Source: Gammaproteobacteria bacterium
GTDB taxonomy: Bacteria > Pseudomonadota > Gammaproteobacteria > Arenicellales > Arenicellaceae
Assembly (NCBI GenBank): GCA_030426005.1
Contig: JAUHZM010000101.1
Location: 1 to 9,354 of the forward strand
Length of the DNA stretch: 9,354 nucleotides
Reading direction: 5' to 3'
A model generated the notes under the pieces. That model was not told the origin of the DNA. It was given only the letters and a program-made list of their open reading frames with translations, and did no database searches. The position numbers were made by a program, and so were the translations under genes. Shown in pieces: positions 1 to 7,638 of the stretch. Each line of letters opens with the position of its first letter. Within the stretch, counting starts at the first letter, position 1.

Positions 1-1
1 G

Positions 2-400
2 CCTGAATCAGAGCAGGATACAACTATTACTGAAGAGCCTCAGGTTGAGGTTGAAGAAGTCACTGACCCAGACATTGACCCGGCAACGGTTTCGACCATT
101 GATATTGCCCCAATGGATATAACCGTATCTTATATACGAGGCGTACCTGGTTTTGAGTACCTAGTCCACCGAACCAGTAGTAGTTTGCAGTACGTTGCCT
201 TTAGTTCTCCAGAGTTAGTAGGCACAAAGTGTACTGATGACGAAGGCGTGTTTGCAACAATCATCGAAGATCCTGAATCGGACGCTGATAGGGCAACGCT
301 CGCAAAAACGAAAACGATTGGCTCAAAAAGTTACGGACTCTCTTTGCCTGAAGCAACCTGCACAAAAGACGCTGATTTATTTCAGCAATATTGCGAGCTC
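2..400 (+). other. Non-ComEC coding segment fused in frame upstream of ComEC (possible chimeric join)
   Basis: These ~133 codons are in frame with comEC and contain no stop. They encode an acidic stretch rich in E, D, T and P (nt 2-112), then a region with aromatic and polar residues and two cysteines (C40 and C83, counting from the ATG at 113), including GTKCTDDEGVFATI and YGLSLPEATCTKDADLF. This reads like the C-terminal domain of a secreted or surface protein after an acidic linker, not like the hydrophobic N-terminus expected of ComEC. From memory, similar wording occurs in small secreted hypothetical proteins, including some from candidate-phyla (CPR) bacteria; I could not verify this. 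GC is about 46%, lower than the sequence that follows. From codon 97 on (AGC ACA CAG CGT, nt 401-412), the sequence looks like a ComEC N-terminus that has lost its initiating ATG. I give no function. Confidence 0.55.
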
Positions 401-2701
401 AGCACACAGCGTGCTAGTACGTCCTCGGCTTGTCTATTCGCGTTCGCAGCTGGTGTATCGATCACATTATTACTTTCTCAACTTCCGCACTGGATTTGGG
501 CTGCCGTGTGTGCGGTCGCTGCATTATTGGTGTTCCGATGCCACCCGATCGGCCGCGTGCTGTGCGCGATGAGTCTGGGCTTTAGCTGGGCGTGTTTAAA
601 TTTTAACGCGCAGTCACTGGCGCATTTCCCAACACCTTTTGAGCGTGAAGACATACGAGTCATCGGTGTGGTGTCTGGTTTGCCGAAAACTCAAGAGGCG
701 GTGACCAAGTTCGAATTCCGCGTGCGGCGAGCATTGGATTACCCAGCCCTGGCTGGGCAGCACTTGCGACTGAGTTGCTACCGGTGCGACTGGAATGTGG
801 CTCCCGGTGAGGTTTGGCAATTCACTGTACGCTTGAAGCGCCCGCATGGTTATGCCAGCTGGGGCGCGTTTGATTATGAACGTTATCTGTTTCGACATCG
901 GATCGTGGCTCAGGGTTACATTCGGTCACCGGAGAAGGCCAGCATGCTCCGCTACGAGCCACAGCTAGGATCGAGTTGGCGTAACAAGCTGCGCCATCAG
1001 ATTGATGAACTACTGGACGACTCTGCAGGTAAGCACATGATTCTAGCCTTAGTGATCGGCGATAAATCTGGGCTCGACCCTGAATTGCGAGACGCGTTTC
1101 AAAAAACGGGGGTCGCACACCTGATGGCGATATCTGGTTTGCATATTGGGCTGGTGTTTGCCGCAACACTGGTTTTGTATCGTTTCTTTAGCTGGTCATT
1201 TATTCGCTGGCATACGGTACTACCCAGGCAGACGGTGGCGTTGTGGCCGGCACTGCTTGCCAGTCTTGGGTACGCTGCACTAGCGGGGTTTGCCGTGTCT
1301 ACGCAGCGCGCACTGGTGATGCTGGTGGTGTATTGCGCCTGTCAATTGTCGGCCCGCCCGCAGAGTCTGTCTCGGACACTTTTGTTGGCAGTAACCCTAT
1401 TGTTGTTGCTAGATGTGAACTCGATTCTGGATGTTGGCTTCTGGTTGTCCTGCGGCGCAGTTTGGGTAATTGCGTTAGCTGCACAGCAAGATCGGAAGAC
1501 TGGGTTGCTGCGAGTTCAGCTAGTATTGTGGCTCGGCATGGCACCTCTGAGCTTAGTGTTTTTCGGTCAGGTGTCGGTGATTTCTCCGCTGGTAAATCTT
1601 GTTGCCGTCCCTGTGTTTTGTCTAGTGCTGATCCCAATGACATTGCTCGCGGGGCTCCTGCTCGCTCTAGGGCAGTATTGGATTGCCGCGCCGTTTTTTC
1701 GAGTGTTGGTCAGTGTTTACAACTCGGTTGCGGATGGGCTGCGTTGGATCGCTAGCCTTGAGTATGCTGCCGTGCCACTTGCGTCATCCAGTTTTTGGCA
1801 TTGGTGCTTGTTTGGGTTGCTTTTGCTTTCAATCTTATTGCGCTGGCATAAATTGATCTCGATTGCGTCGTTATGCTTTGTGCTTGGGTTTAGCCTAAAG
1901 TCAACCCCGCTAGCTGAACAAACCATGCGGCTAACCTTGCTCGATGTCGGGCAGGGCTTAGCCATCGTGGTCGAAACCGCTGACGGTGTGCTGGTGTACG
2001 ATACCGGCCCGCGATATCACACTGGGTTTAGCACCGCCAATGCTGTGCTGATTCCCTATCTTCGCGCGCAAGGGTATCGACGCATTGATACCTTGATCAT
2101 CAGTCATGCCGATTCCGATCATATTGGTGGCTTGCCGGATGTGCTTGCGCAGTTCCCTGTGACACGAATGTTTAGCAGTCGGGTTGATCGGGTGCCGGAT
2201 GCACAGTTATGTGCGCGTGGAGAGCGCTGGGTTATGGGGCTAACGGAGTTCCAATTCTTGGCCCCGGATACTGAAACACCAGCCGGCAGTAATAATCGTT
2301 CATGCGTGCTGCTGATTCAGCACCTCGGGCAACGCGTGTTGTTGACGGGCGACATTGAAAAAGCTGTGGAACGCGACCTAATTCGCCGTTTTAAGGACGA
2401 TTTACCAGCCGACGTGATGTTGATACCACACCAAGGCAGCAAAACATCGTCCACTGAAGCATTTATTGATGCTGTCTCGCCGACCACAGCGTTGGTCGCA
2501 GCCGGGTATTTAAATCACTACGGTCATCCACACGGCGACGTCATAGCACGTTACCATTCCCGCGGTATCGATGTGCGCTCAACGGTAACGTCTGGGTCCA
2601 TTCAATTGCAAGTTGATCAAGATGGATACCGAGTTAGCACTTTTCGCGCAACCGAACAACGTTTTTGGCATTACCAAAAAGTATCCAATCAGCGCAGATA
2701 G
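2..2701 (+). CDS. comEC: ComEC/Rec2 family DNA internalization channel with an atypical N-terminal extension; left end open
   Basis: ComEC is the inner-membrane channel that takes single-stranded DNA into the cytoplasm during natural transformation. The frame is open to the left edge; the first in-window ATG is at 113, and residue numbers here count from it (862 aa). The order is typical of the family: first membrane segments about 104-165; a DUF4131 OB-like region about 178-277, with PHGYASWGAFDYE at 244-256; a multi-membrane competence domain with the hallmark HLMAISGLHIGL at 336-347; and a C-terminal metallo-beta-lactamase-like domain from about 606. That last domain has LDVGQG at 610-615, HADSDHIGG from H665, TGD at 745-747 and IPHQGS around H773, so its metal site looks intact. 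Residues 97-862 alone (766 aa) match the usual family length. Residues 1-96 and the codons before them do not resemble ComEC. No in-frame ATG, GTG or TTG lies between the TTG at 344 and the GTG near 504, so no normal ComEC start is visible. The ComEC assignment is firm; the N-terminus is not. Confidence 0.93.
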   Translation, partial: PESEQDTTITEEPQVEVEEVTDPDIDPATVSTIDIAPMDITVSYIRGVPGFEYLVHRTSSSLQYVAFSSPELVGTKCTDDEGVFATIIEDPESDADRATLAKTKTIGSKSYGLSLPEATCTKDADLFQQYCELSTQRASTSSACLFAFAAGVSITLLLSQLPHWIWAAVCAVAALLVFRCHPIGRVLCAMSLGFSWACLNFNAQSLAHFPTPFEREDIRVIGVVSGLPKTQEAVTKFEFRVRRALDYPALAGQHLRLSCYRCDWNVAPGEVWQFTVRLKRPHGYASWGAFDYERYLFRHRIVAQGYIRSPEKASMLRYEPQLGSSWRNKLRHQIDELLDDSAGKHMILALVIGDKSGLDPELRDAFQKTGVAHLMAISGLHIGLVFAATLVLYRFFSWSFIRWHTVLPRQTVALWPALLASLGYAALAGFAVSTQRALVMLVVYCACQLSARPQSLSRTLLLAVTLLLLLDVNSILDVGFWLSCGAVWVIALAAQQDRKTGLLRVQLVLWLGMAPLSLVFFGQVSVISPLVNLVAVPVFCLVLIPMTLLAGLLLALGQYWIAAPFFRVLVSVYNSVADGLRWIASLEYAAVPLASSSFWHWCLFGLLLLSILLRWHKLISIASLCFVLGFSLKSTPLAEQTMRLTLLDVGQGLAIVVETADGVLVYDTGPRYHTGFSTANAVLIPYLRAQGYRRIDTLIISHADSDHIGGLPDVLAQFPVTRMFSSRVDRVPDAQLCARGERWVMGLTEFQFLAPDTETPAGSNNRSCVLLIQHLGQRVLLTGDIEKAVERDLIRRFKDDLPADVMLIPHQGSKTSSTEAFIDAVSPTTALVAAGYLNHYGHPHGDVIARYHSRGIDVRSTVTSGSIQLQVDQDGYRVSTFRATEQRFWHYQKVSNQRR

Positions 2702-2827
2702 TTTGGTAGACTTCCGTGAATAAAAATGCGGGCTCTACGTGATAGCGGATCTATTAGATTGGTCTGACCGTGACGTCGTAAAGAATAACTCGTTTTCCAG
2801 CCATTAACGGATAGAGACAGGTAATCC
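2702..2827. other. Intergenic gap between comEC and exbB; probable promoter region of the downstream operon
   Basis: At 126 bp this is the only gap of real size in the window, and everything after it is tightly packed, so a promoter for the exbB-to-nagZ unit is expected here. I found no convincing -35/-10 pair. TTGGTC at 2759-2764 is the best -35-like hexamer, but no good -10 follows at 16-18 bp. Two very short inverted repeats occur: ATCTA-T-TAGAT at 2749-2759 and GGTC-T-GACC at 2761-2769. Neither is followed by a T-run, so no intrinsic terminator is supported. Confidence 0.35.
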
Positions 2828-3430
2828 ATGTTTGAATTGTTTAGAGCGGGCGGCCCACTAATGTGGGTTATTTTAATCTGCTCATTGGTCGCACTTACAA
2901 TCGTATTCGAACGCATGCTCACCTTGCGTACCAAGCAGGTGGCCCCAGCGAGTCTGCGTCAACAGGTGTTGGAATTGATGCGCACTAAGCGCGTTACCGC
3001 AGAGAAGGTGGATGTGATCCGCAATCACTCACCGCTGGGAACGGTTTTAGCTGGCGGACTGGATAATCTCGCGTATGGTCCGGAGTCCATGCGTGAAGGT
3101 TTTGAGGAGGCCGGAAAGATGGTGGTACATCGCCTCGGGCGGTATCTCAATACGCTTGGCACGATCGCATCCATTACGCCGTTGCTGGGATTGCTGGGCA
3201 CAGTTATCGGCATGATTAAAGTCTTTACCACAATTACAGCTAGTGGCGTTGGTGATCCAACAATCTTGTCTGGTGGTATTTCTGAGGCATTGATCACCAC
3301 GGCTGCCGGTTTGTCGGTTGGTATTCCATGTTTAATGTTTTATCGCCATTTTCGCGGCCGGATTGTTGAGCTGCGGGTAATTCTGGAAGAGAATGCTCTG
3401 GCTGTTTTGGAAGCCTCAAAACACTCATGA
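2828..3430 (+). CDS. exbB: ExbB/TolQ/MotA family proton-channel protein
   Basis: This is an inner-membrane component of a proton-motive-force-driven motor. ExbB-type proteins form a pentameric channel around an ExbD dimer and couple proton flow to work across the periplasm. At 200 aa it has the family layout: membrane segment 1 at about 9-27, ending in the typical FERM-like turn (E28 R29 M30); a cytoplasmic loop; membrane segment 2 at about 108-133 with GLLGTVIGM; and membrane segment 3 at about 151-173 with the family pattern ISEALITTAAGLSVGIP. No cleavable signal is seen. The ATG at 2828 is preceded by a weak AGG at 2819-2821, and no better in-frame start is apparent. It opens the tight gene cluster and overlaps exbD by 4 nt. 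No tonB gene lies in the window, so whether it serves TonB, a Tol-like system or a dedicated envelope process is unknown. The Pseudomonas exbB2/exbD2 pair sits in the same place beside lpxK. Confidence 0.9.
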   Translation: MFELFRAGGPLMWVILICSLVALTIVFERMLTLRTKQVAPASLRQQVLELMRTKRVTAEKVDVIRNHSPLGTVLAGGLDNLAYGPESMREGFEEAGKMVVHRLGRYLNTLGTIASITPLLGLLGTVIGMIKVFTTITASGVGDPTILSGGISEALITTAAGLSVGIPCLMFYRHFRGRIVELRVILEENALAVLEASKHS

Positions 3431-3864
3431 ATTTCGGCACCGACGAAGAACTAGATGAGACCGGGATCGAATTGACCCCGTTGATCGACGTGGTGTTCTT
3501 GTTGTTGATCTTTTTTATGATTTCAACCACGTTCACTAAGGAGACGTCGCTCAAAATTAACTTGCCTGAGTCATCGGGCGAGCAAGCTGTTGCGCCGCCA
3601 CAGAATGTGGAGATACAGATCGGAGCGGGTTCTGAATATGCCATAGCGACCGGCACAGATGGTGCATCAAAGCCGTTATTGAATTCGAATCGCGACACGC
3701 TCAAACGCGCGCTCAGCGAGTATCAGGATCAGCCGAAGCTGCTGTTAATCATTCGTGCTGATCGAAAAGCACCACACGAAGCTGTTATCAAAGTGATGGA
3801 TGTGGCCCAGGAACTGGGTTTGACCAATATAACGTTTGCAACCAAGCAGTTTACTGATAATTAG
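3427..3864 (+). CDS. exbD: ExbD/TolR family biopolymer transport protein
   Basis: Partner of the preceding ExbB-like channel protein. ExbD/TolR proteins have one N-terminal membrane helix carrying the protonatable aspartate, and a periplasmic domain. Both are visible. A short cytoplasmic N-terminus leads into ELTPLIDVVFLLLIFFM at residues 15-31, where D21 is the conserved proton-carrying aspartate. A periplasmic domain follows, with the family-typical ending LLIIRADRKAPHEAVIKVMD from about residue 105 and then a VAQELGLTNITFAT stretch. At 145 aa it is of normal size. The start codon overlaps the exbB stop as ATGA with no clear Shine-Dalgarno, which suggests translational coupling and roughly matched expression of the two subunits. 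msbA begins 11 nt after the stop. Confidence 0.92.
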   Translation: MNFGTDEELDETGIELTPLIDVVFLLLIFFMISTTFTKETSLKINLPESSGEQAVAPPQNVEIQIGAGSEYAIATGTDGASKPLLNSNRDTLKRALSEYQDQPKLLLIIRADRKAPHEAVIKVMDVAQELGLTNITFATKQFTDN

Positions 3865-3875
3865 CACGACCTCTG

Positions 3876-5693
3876 ATGACCGAACCGATTAATCCGCCAG
3901 CAGTGACTAGGGCTGATGGCAGCGCGTTCGACGCGCGCGCTGTGTTTGTACGCCTGCTTCGCTACTTATTTCGCCACGCACGTTTATTGTTGATGGCGAT
4001 CGGTTTCATGGTGCTGACCGGGCTGATCGAAGCCTCCGTTGCTGCGTTTATCGAAAAGGTCTTGAAAAACGGCTTCCTGACGGGCGATCAATGGTTTGTT
4101 CGTTGGTCTGGCATCATGCTGATGTGCGTGGTTTTCGCGCGTGCGATTTTTGGATTTATTGCCAACTACACCATGGCCAAGGTTGGGCGATTGGTGATTT
4201 ATGAAATTCGCCAAGACGTGTTTCAAAACATGTTGCGCTTGCCAACGCGCTATTTTGATAAAAACTCTTCATCGAAAAACGTCTCAAAACTGATTTATGA
4301 TGTTGAGACTACGGCAGTGGCGACCACGGATACCTTATCGATTCTGTTTAAAGACTCGGTGGTGTCGCTCGGGTTGATCGCCTGGTTGTTTTATAAAGAC
4401 TGGCGACTGACGCTGATTTTTATGCTGACCATTCCGTTCCTTATCGGCATTATTCGCTACGCCAATAAACGATTTCGGCGTACCAGTAAGGACATCCAAG
4501 ACTCTATGGGTGGGATTGCCGATACTGTCAAAGAAGCGTCTGTCGGTCACAAGGTGATTAAAGTTTATGGCGGTCAGGAACAGGAGTTCGAGAATTTTAC
4601 CAATGCGAATAATTTTAACCTGCAGCAGAACCTGAAACGCGCCAAGGTGTCGGCGGGTATCGTGCCGTCAACGCTGTTGTTGGTTGGGCCAATTCTGGCC
4701 CTTATTTTGTACCTTTTTCTGAACGACCTGCGCGAAGGCCCGGAGTCGGCGGCGTCATTCGTGTCATACATTATGGCCTGCATGATGCTGATGAGCCCAC
4801 TCAAACGTCTGGCCAAGGTGAATGAGAAGATTCAGATTGGTGTGACAGCTGCCAATAGCGTGTTTAGTATTATTGATGCTGAACCGGAGCAGAATTCTGG
4901 TACTGTTGCGCTGACTCAAACGCGCGGGCACTTGCAGTTCAATAATGTGTCGTTTCGCTATACCGATGACGACGAACAGCCAGTACTGGATAGTCTAACT
5001 TTCCAGATCAAACCAGGTGAGCGCATTGCGCTGGTCGGGCCGAGTGGTAGTGGTAAATCGACCATTACTTCCCTGATTCTTAGGTTTTACAAACCGCAGA
5101 CTGGCGAAATCTTGTTGGATGGGCACAACCTGAATGATCTGGTGCTAAATGATTTACGCGACCATGTGAGTCTGGTCAGTCAGGAAACGACCTTATTCGA
5201 CGATACCATCGCTCGTAATATTATGTATGGCATGCTGGATCAGTACGATGAAGCGCGCTTACAAGCAGCCATTAAGGCCGCACACGTGGATGAGTTCCTG
5301 CACGAACTACCACTGGGGCTGGAGACCGTGGTCGGCGAGAGCGGCTTACGTCTCTCTGGTGGTCAACGCCAACGTATTGCCATTGCGCGTGCCATTTATA
5401 AAGACGCGCCGATCCTGATTCTGGACGAAGCCACGTCCGCGCTCGACAATAAGTCCGAACGGTATGTGCAAGATGCGCTGGAAACCTTGATGCAAGATCG
5501 TACTTCGTTAGTCATTGCACACCGTTTGTCGACCATTGAAGGCGCGGACAATATCGTGGTGCTGGATCATGGCAAAATCGTGGAGCAGGGGCCGCACCGC
5601 AAACTATTACGTCAGGGTGGCGTTTACGCCGACTTGCATCGTGCGCAGTCGAGTCATCCGAATAAGAAAGGCTTCTTTTTCTGGAATCGTTAG
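3876..5693 (+). CDS. msbA: MsbA-type lipid A-core flippase (ABC exporter, fused membrane and ATPase domains)
   Basis: MsbA is an inner-membrane homodimeric ABC exporter that flips core-lipid A from the cytoplasmic to the periplasmic leaflet using ATP. The 605-aa protein has an N-terminal six-helix transmembrane domain (about 25-320) and a C-terminal nucleotide-binding domain (about 350-590). All ATPase motifs are intact: Walker A GPSGSGKST at 388-396 with K394; signature LSGGQ at 493-497; Walker B ILILDEATSALD with D517 and catalytic E518; and the switch histidine H549 in AHRLST. The length is slightly above that of E. coli MsbA (582 aa); the excess is mainly a short N-terminal tail and a basic/aromatic C-terminal tail. 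The immediate neighbour lpxK makes the lipid A phosphate, the same msbA-lpxK pairing as in E. coli, which supports lipid A as the substrate over a drug-exporter role. The start follows the exbD stop by 11 nt with only a weak ribosome site. Confidence 0.93.
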   Translation: MTEPINPPAVTRADGSAFDARAVFVRLLRYLFRHARLLLMAIGFMVLTGLIEASVAAFIEKVLKNGFLTGDQWFVRWSGIMLMCVVFARAIFGFIANYTMAKVGRLVIYEIRQDVFQNMLRLPTRYFDKNSSSKNVSKLIYDVETTAVATTDTLSILFKDSVVSLGLIAWLFYKDWRLTLIFMLTIPFLIGIIRYANKRFRRTSKDIQDSMGGIADTVKEASVGHKVIKVYGGQEQEFENFTNANNFNLQQNLKRAKVSAGIVPSTLLLVGPILALILYLFLNDLREGPESAASFVSYIMACMMLMSPLKRLAKVNEKIQIGVTAANSVFSIIDAEPEQNSGTVALTQTRGHLQFNNVSFRYTDDDEQPVLDSLTFQIKPGERIALVGPSGSGKSTITSLILRFYKPQTGEILLDGHNLNDLVLNDLRDHVSLVSQETTLFDDTIARNIMYGMLDQYDEARLQAAIKAAHVDEFLHELPLGLETVVGESGLRLSGGQRQRIAIARAIYKDAPILILDEATSALDNKSERYVQDALETLMQDRTSLVIAHRLSTIEGADNIVVLDHGKIVEQGPHRKLLRQGGVYADLHRAQSSHPNKKGFFFWNR

Positions 5694-5714
5694 TGCTGGG
5701 TCGTTGCGCGCATT

Positions 5715-6701
5715 ATGGCATTCCGAGACACATTGATTGCTGGTTGGAAGAAACCCAATTGGCTGACCACCACGTTGTGGCCCTTATCGCAGCTGTATCG
5801 AGGCGTCTACGAGCTTAATCGCCTGAGCTATCAGTCTGGAATACGTGCGGTCTATCGAGCGCCGGTCCCCGTCATTGTGGTCGGCAATTTAACCGTCGGC
5901 GGCACAGGGAAAACGCCACTGGTCGCGCATATCGTGCAATTATTACAAGCTCAGGGTTTACGAACAGGAATCATAAGTCGTGGCTACCACAGTCAGGCGA
6001 GTGACTTTCCATTGTTGGTGACGAACACCACTCAAGTCAGCGTGGCGGGCGATGAACCAAGCCTTCTGATGCGTCGCACTGATGCGCCTATTGCCATCGG
6101 TCCGGATCGCCGAGCAGATATAGAGCTGATGCTGTCTGAGAACCAGGTGGATGTGATTGTGTCGGATGACGGCTTACAACATCATGCCTTGGCGCGTGAT
6201 ATTGAAGTCTGTTTAATCGATCAAACTAACCTAAGTGATAACACCTATCTGTTGCCAGCGGGGCCGTATCGCGAGTCACCAGCCCGACAACAACAGGTTG
6301 ATTTTGTGGTGCGGCATATAACGCCCGACTCGACTATAGAAGGTTTCACCATGCAGTTGGTACCGGACCAAATAGCCGCCGTGGCATCTTCAAATACCGA
6401 GTCGCCTCCCAAAGCAGGGCCAGTTCATGCGGTGGCCGGGATTGGTAATCCACAGCGTTTCTTCGATACCTGTGAGCGATTGGGTTTTTCTGTTATTCCG
6501 CACGCGTTTCCTGATCATTATGCGTTTCGGGCTGAGGATATTGATTTCGGATCAGATGCCGTCGTGTTGATGACCGAAAAAGATGCGGTTAAATGTGACA
6601 AAATAGCGGACCATCGTCACTGGTATGTGCCCGTCAGCGCGCAAGTAAGTTCAGAATTTGATCGTGCGTTATTAGACCTGTTCTCTCGTATTAGCAAGTA
6701 G
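5715..6701 (+). CDS. lpxK: Tetraacyldisaccharide 4'-kinase LpxK
   Basis: LpxK transfers phosphate from ATP to the 4' position of the tetraacyl disaccharide-1-phosphate, giving lipid IVA, at the cytoplasmic face of the inner membrane. At 328 aa it is of normal length. The N-terminal amphipathic/hydrophobic region (about 14-50) is the part that associates with the membrane in this family. The Walker A is GNLTVGGTGKTP at 57-68 with K66. Further family motifs follow: ISRGY at 88-92, GDEPSLL at 112-118, DDGLQHHALARD at 151-162, AGIGNPQRFF near 240, and MTEKDAVKC from 286. Nothing essential appears missing. It follows msbA by 21 nt and precedes the small YcaR-like gene by 8 nt, as in other gammaproteobacteria. 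The chosen ATG at 5715 gives the standard family N-terminus. Confidence 0.95.
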   Translation: MAFRDTLIAGWKKPNWLTTTLWPLSQLYRGVYELNRLSYQSGIRAVYRAPVPVIVVGNLTVGGTGKTPLVAHIVQLLQAQGLRTGIISRGYHSQASDFPLLVTNTTQVSVAGDEPSLLMRRTDAPIAIGPDRRADIELMLSENQVDVIVSDDGLQHHALARDIEVCLIDQTNLSDNTYLLPAGPYRESPARQQQVDFVVRHITPDSTIEGFTMQLVPDQIAAVASSNTESPPKAGPVHAVAGIGNPQRFFDTCERLGFSVIPHAFPDHYAFRAEDIDFGSDAVVLMTEKDAVKCDKIADHRHWYVPVSAQVSSEFDRALLDLFSRISK

Positions 6702-6709
6702 ATAAAACC

Positions 6710-6889
6710 ATGAGTATTGATCCCAAACTTCTAGAGATGTTGTGTTGCCCTGTAACCAAAGGGCCGCTTGAGTATGATGCGGAAAAACAAGAGCTAGTCT
6801 CTAAGTCAGCTAGGCTCGCGTATCCAATCCGCGATGGCATTCCAGTGTTACTCGAAGAAGAAGCTCGCGAGCTGAAGTCAGAGTCCTAG
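6710..6889 (+). CDS. ycaR: Trm112/UPF0434 (YcaR-like) small protein
   Basis: A 59-residue protein starting at the ATG 8 nt after lpxK and ending 2 nt before kdsB. It has the family skeleton: LLEMLCCPVTKGPL at residues 7-20, then a central KQELVSK, then AYPIRDGIPVLLEEEA at 39-54. The family folds as a small zinc-ribbon-like beta protein. Its eukaryotic and archaeal relative Trm112 activates methyltransferases, but the role of the bacterial short form is not established. In E. coli YcaR the sequence reads CPVC near the start and has another Cys in the central strand. Here these positions are Thr and Ser, so a full zinc site is not present. The CPVTKGPL form also occurs in Pseudomonas homologues, so this is a lineage variant and not decay. 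Its place between lpxK and kdsB is highly conserved and is strong support for the call. Confidence 0.92.
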   Translation: MSIDPKLLEMLCCPVTKGPLEYDAEKQELVSKSARLAYPIRDGIPVLLEEEARELKSES

Positions 6890-6891
6890 CT

Positions 6892-7638
6892 ATGACATTT
6901 TCTGTAGTGATTCCTGCGCGATACGCATCAACGCGATTGCCGGGCAAGGCTCTGGCGGATATTGGCGGCAAGCCGATGATTCAACACGTTGTCGACCGTG
7001 CCAATCAATCGGCCGCTGATCGAGTGATTGTCGCCACCGACGATGCTCGAATTGCGGACGTGTTACGAGACGCGGACTGCGAGGTCTGCATGACCAGAGC
7101 AGATCATGTCAGTGGCAGTGATCGTTTGGCGGAGGTTGTCACGTTGCTTGGGTTATCGGACGACGAAGTGGTGGTCAATGTGCAAGGTGATGAGCCTTTG
7201 ATTCCGAGTCGATTGATCGATCAGGTAGCTGAGTCGCTTGCGCGAGCAAGGCATGCGGTTATGTCGACAGCAGCGAAAGCCATTGAGGACGACGCCGATA
7301 TTCTCAACCCTAATGTGGTGAAAGTGGTGTTTGCGCGTAATGGCCAAGCTATGTACTTTTCGCGTGCCCCAATTCCGTTTGCGCGCGACGAACGCACAGC
7401 ATCTGCGTGGCACCACATTGGCATTTACGCCTATCGAGCCGGTTACTTACGACGCTACCCAGAGCTGCCTGCCAGTGCAATCGAAACCACAGAATCACTG
7501 GAACAGTTACGCGTGTTGGACAATGGCGATGCGATTATGGTCGAGCAGGTGGACTATTTCACTGGCATTGGTGTGGATACACCACAGGACCTGGAGCGTG
7601 CGCGCGCGATGCTTGCAGCCAACGAGCAGGGGGCTTGA
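6892..7638 (+). CDS. kdsB: 3-deoxy-manno-octulosonate cytidylyltransferase KdsB (CMP-Kdo synthetase)
   Basis: This cytoplasmic enzyme makes CMP-Kdo from Kdo and CTP, the activated sugar that WaaA adds to lipid IVA, so it acts just after the LpxK step. At 248 aa it is of standard size. The nucleotide-binding motif IPARYASTRLPGKAL lies at 7-21. NVQGDEPLI from 96 contains metal-binding D100. YFSRAPIPFARD lies at 155-166, HIGIYAYR at 175-182, ESLEQLRVLDNG at 201-212 and GIGVDTPQDLERA at 225-237, with the second metal aspartate D229. All expected catalytic positions are present. The ATG at 6892 is 2 nt after the ycaR-like stop, and the stop at 7636-7638 abuts the next start codon directly. Confidence 0.96.
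   Translation: MTFSVVIPARYASTRLPGKALADIGGKPMIQHVVDRANQSAADRVIVATDDARIADVLRDADCEVCMTRADHVSGSDRLAEVVTLLGLSDDEVVVNVQGDEPLIPSRLIDQVAESLARARHAVMSTAAKAIEDDADILNPNVVKVVFARNGQAMYFSRAPIPFARDERTASAWHHIGIYAYRAGYLRRYPELPASAIETTESLEQLRVLDNGDAIMVEQVDYFTGIGVDTPQDLERARAMLAANEQGA

Noticed and set aside
822..1169. Minus-strand open frame of 115 codons inside comEC
   Set aside because: It lies wholly under the ComEC competence domain, has no recognisable motif and reads as compositional shadow.
1243..1755. Plus-strand 170-codon open frame in another frame of comEC
   Set aside because: It overlaps strongly conserved ComEC coding sequence; its product is Cys/Arg/Ser-rich with no domain.
2703..2731. TTGGTA considered as a -35 box just after the comEC stop
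   Set aside because: The hexamer at 17-bp spacing is ATGCGG, nothing like a -10 box.
2749..2769. Two short inverted repeats after comEC considered as a terminator or operator
   Set aside because: The stems are only 4-5 bp with 1-nt loops and no T-run follows; this is within chance expectation.
3294..3704. Minus-strand 136-codon open frame across exbB/exbD
   Set aside because: It is antisense to two clear family members, and its Ser-rich product looks like noncoding translation.
3876..5693. Possible drug or bacteriocin ABC exporter instead of MsbA
   Set aside because: Direct linkage to lpxK and kdsB and the family length favour the lipid A flippase; no peptidase domain or toxin gene is nearby.
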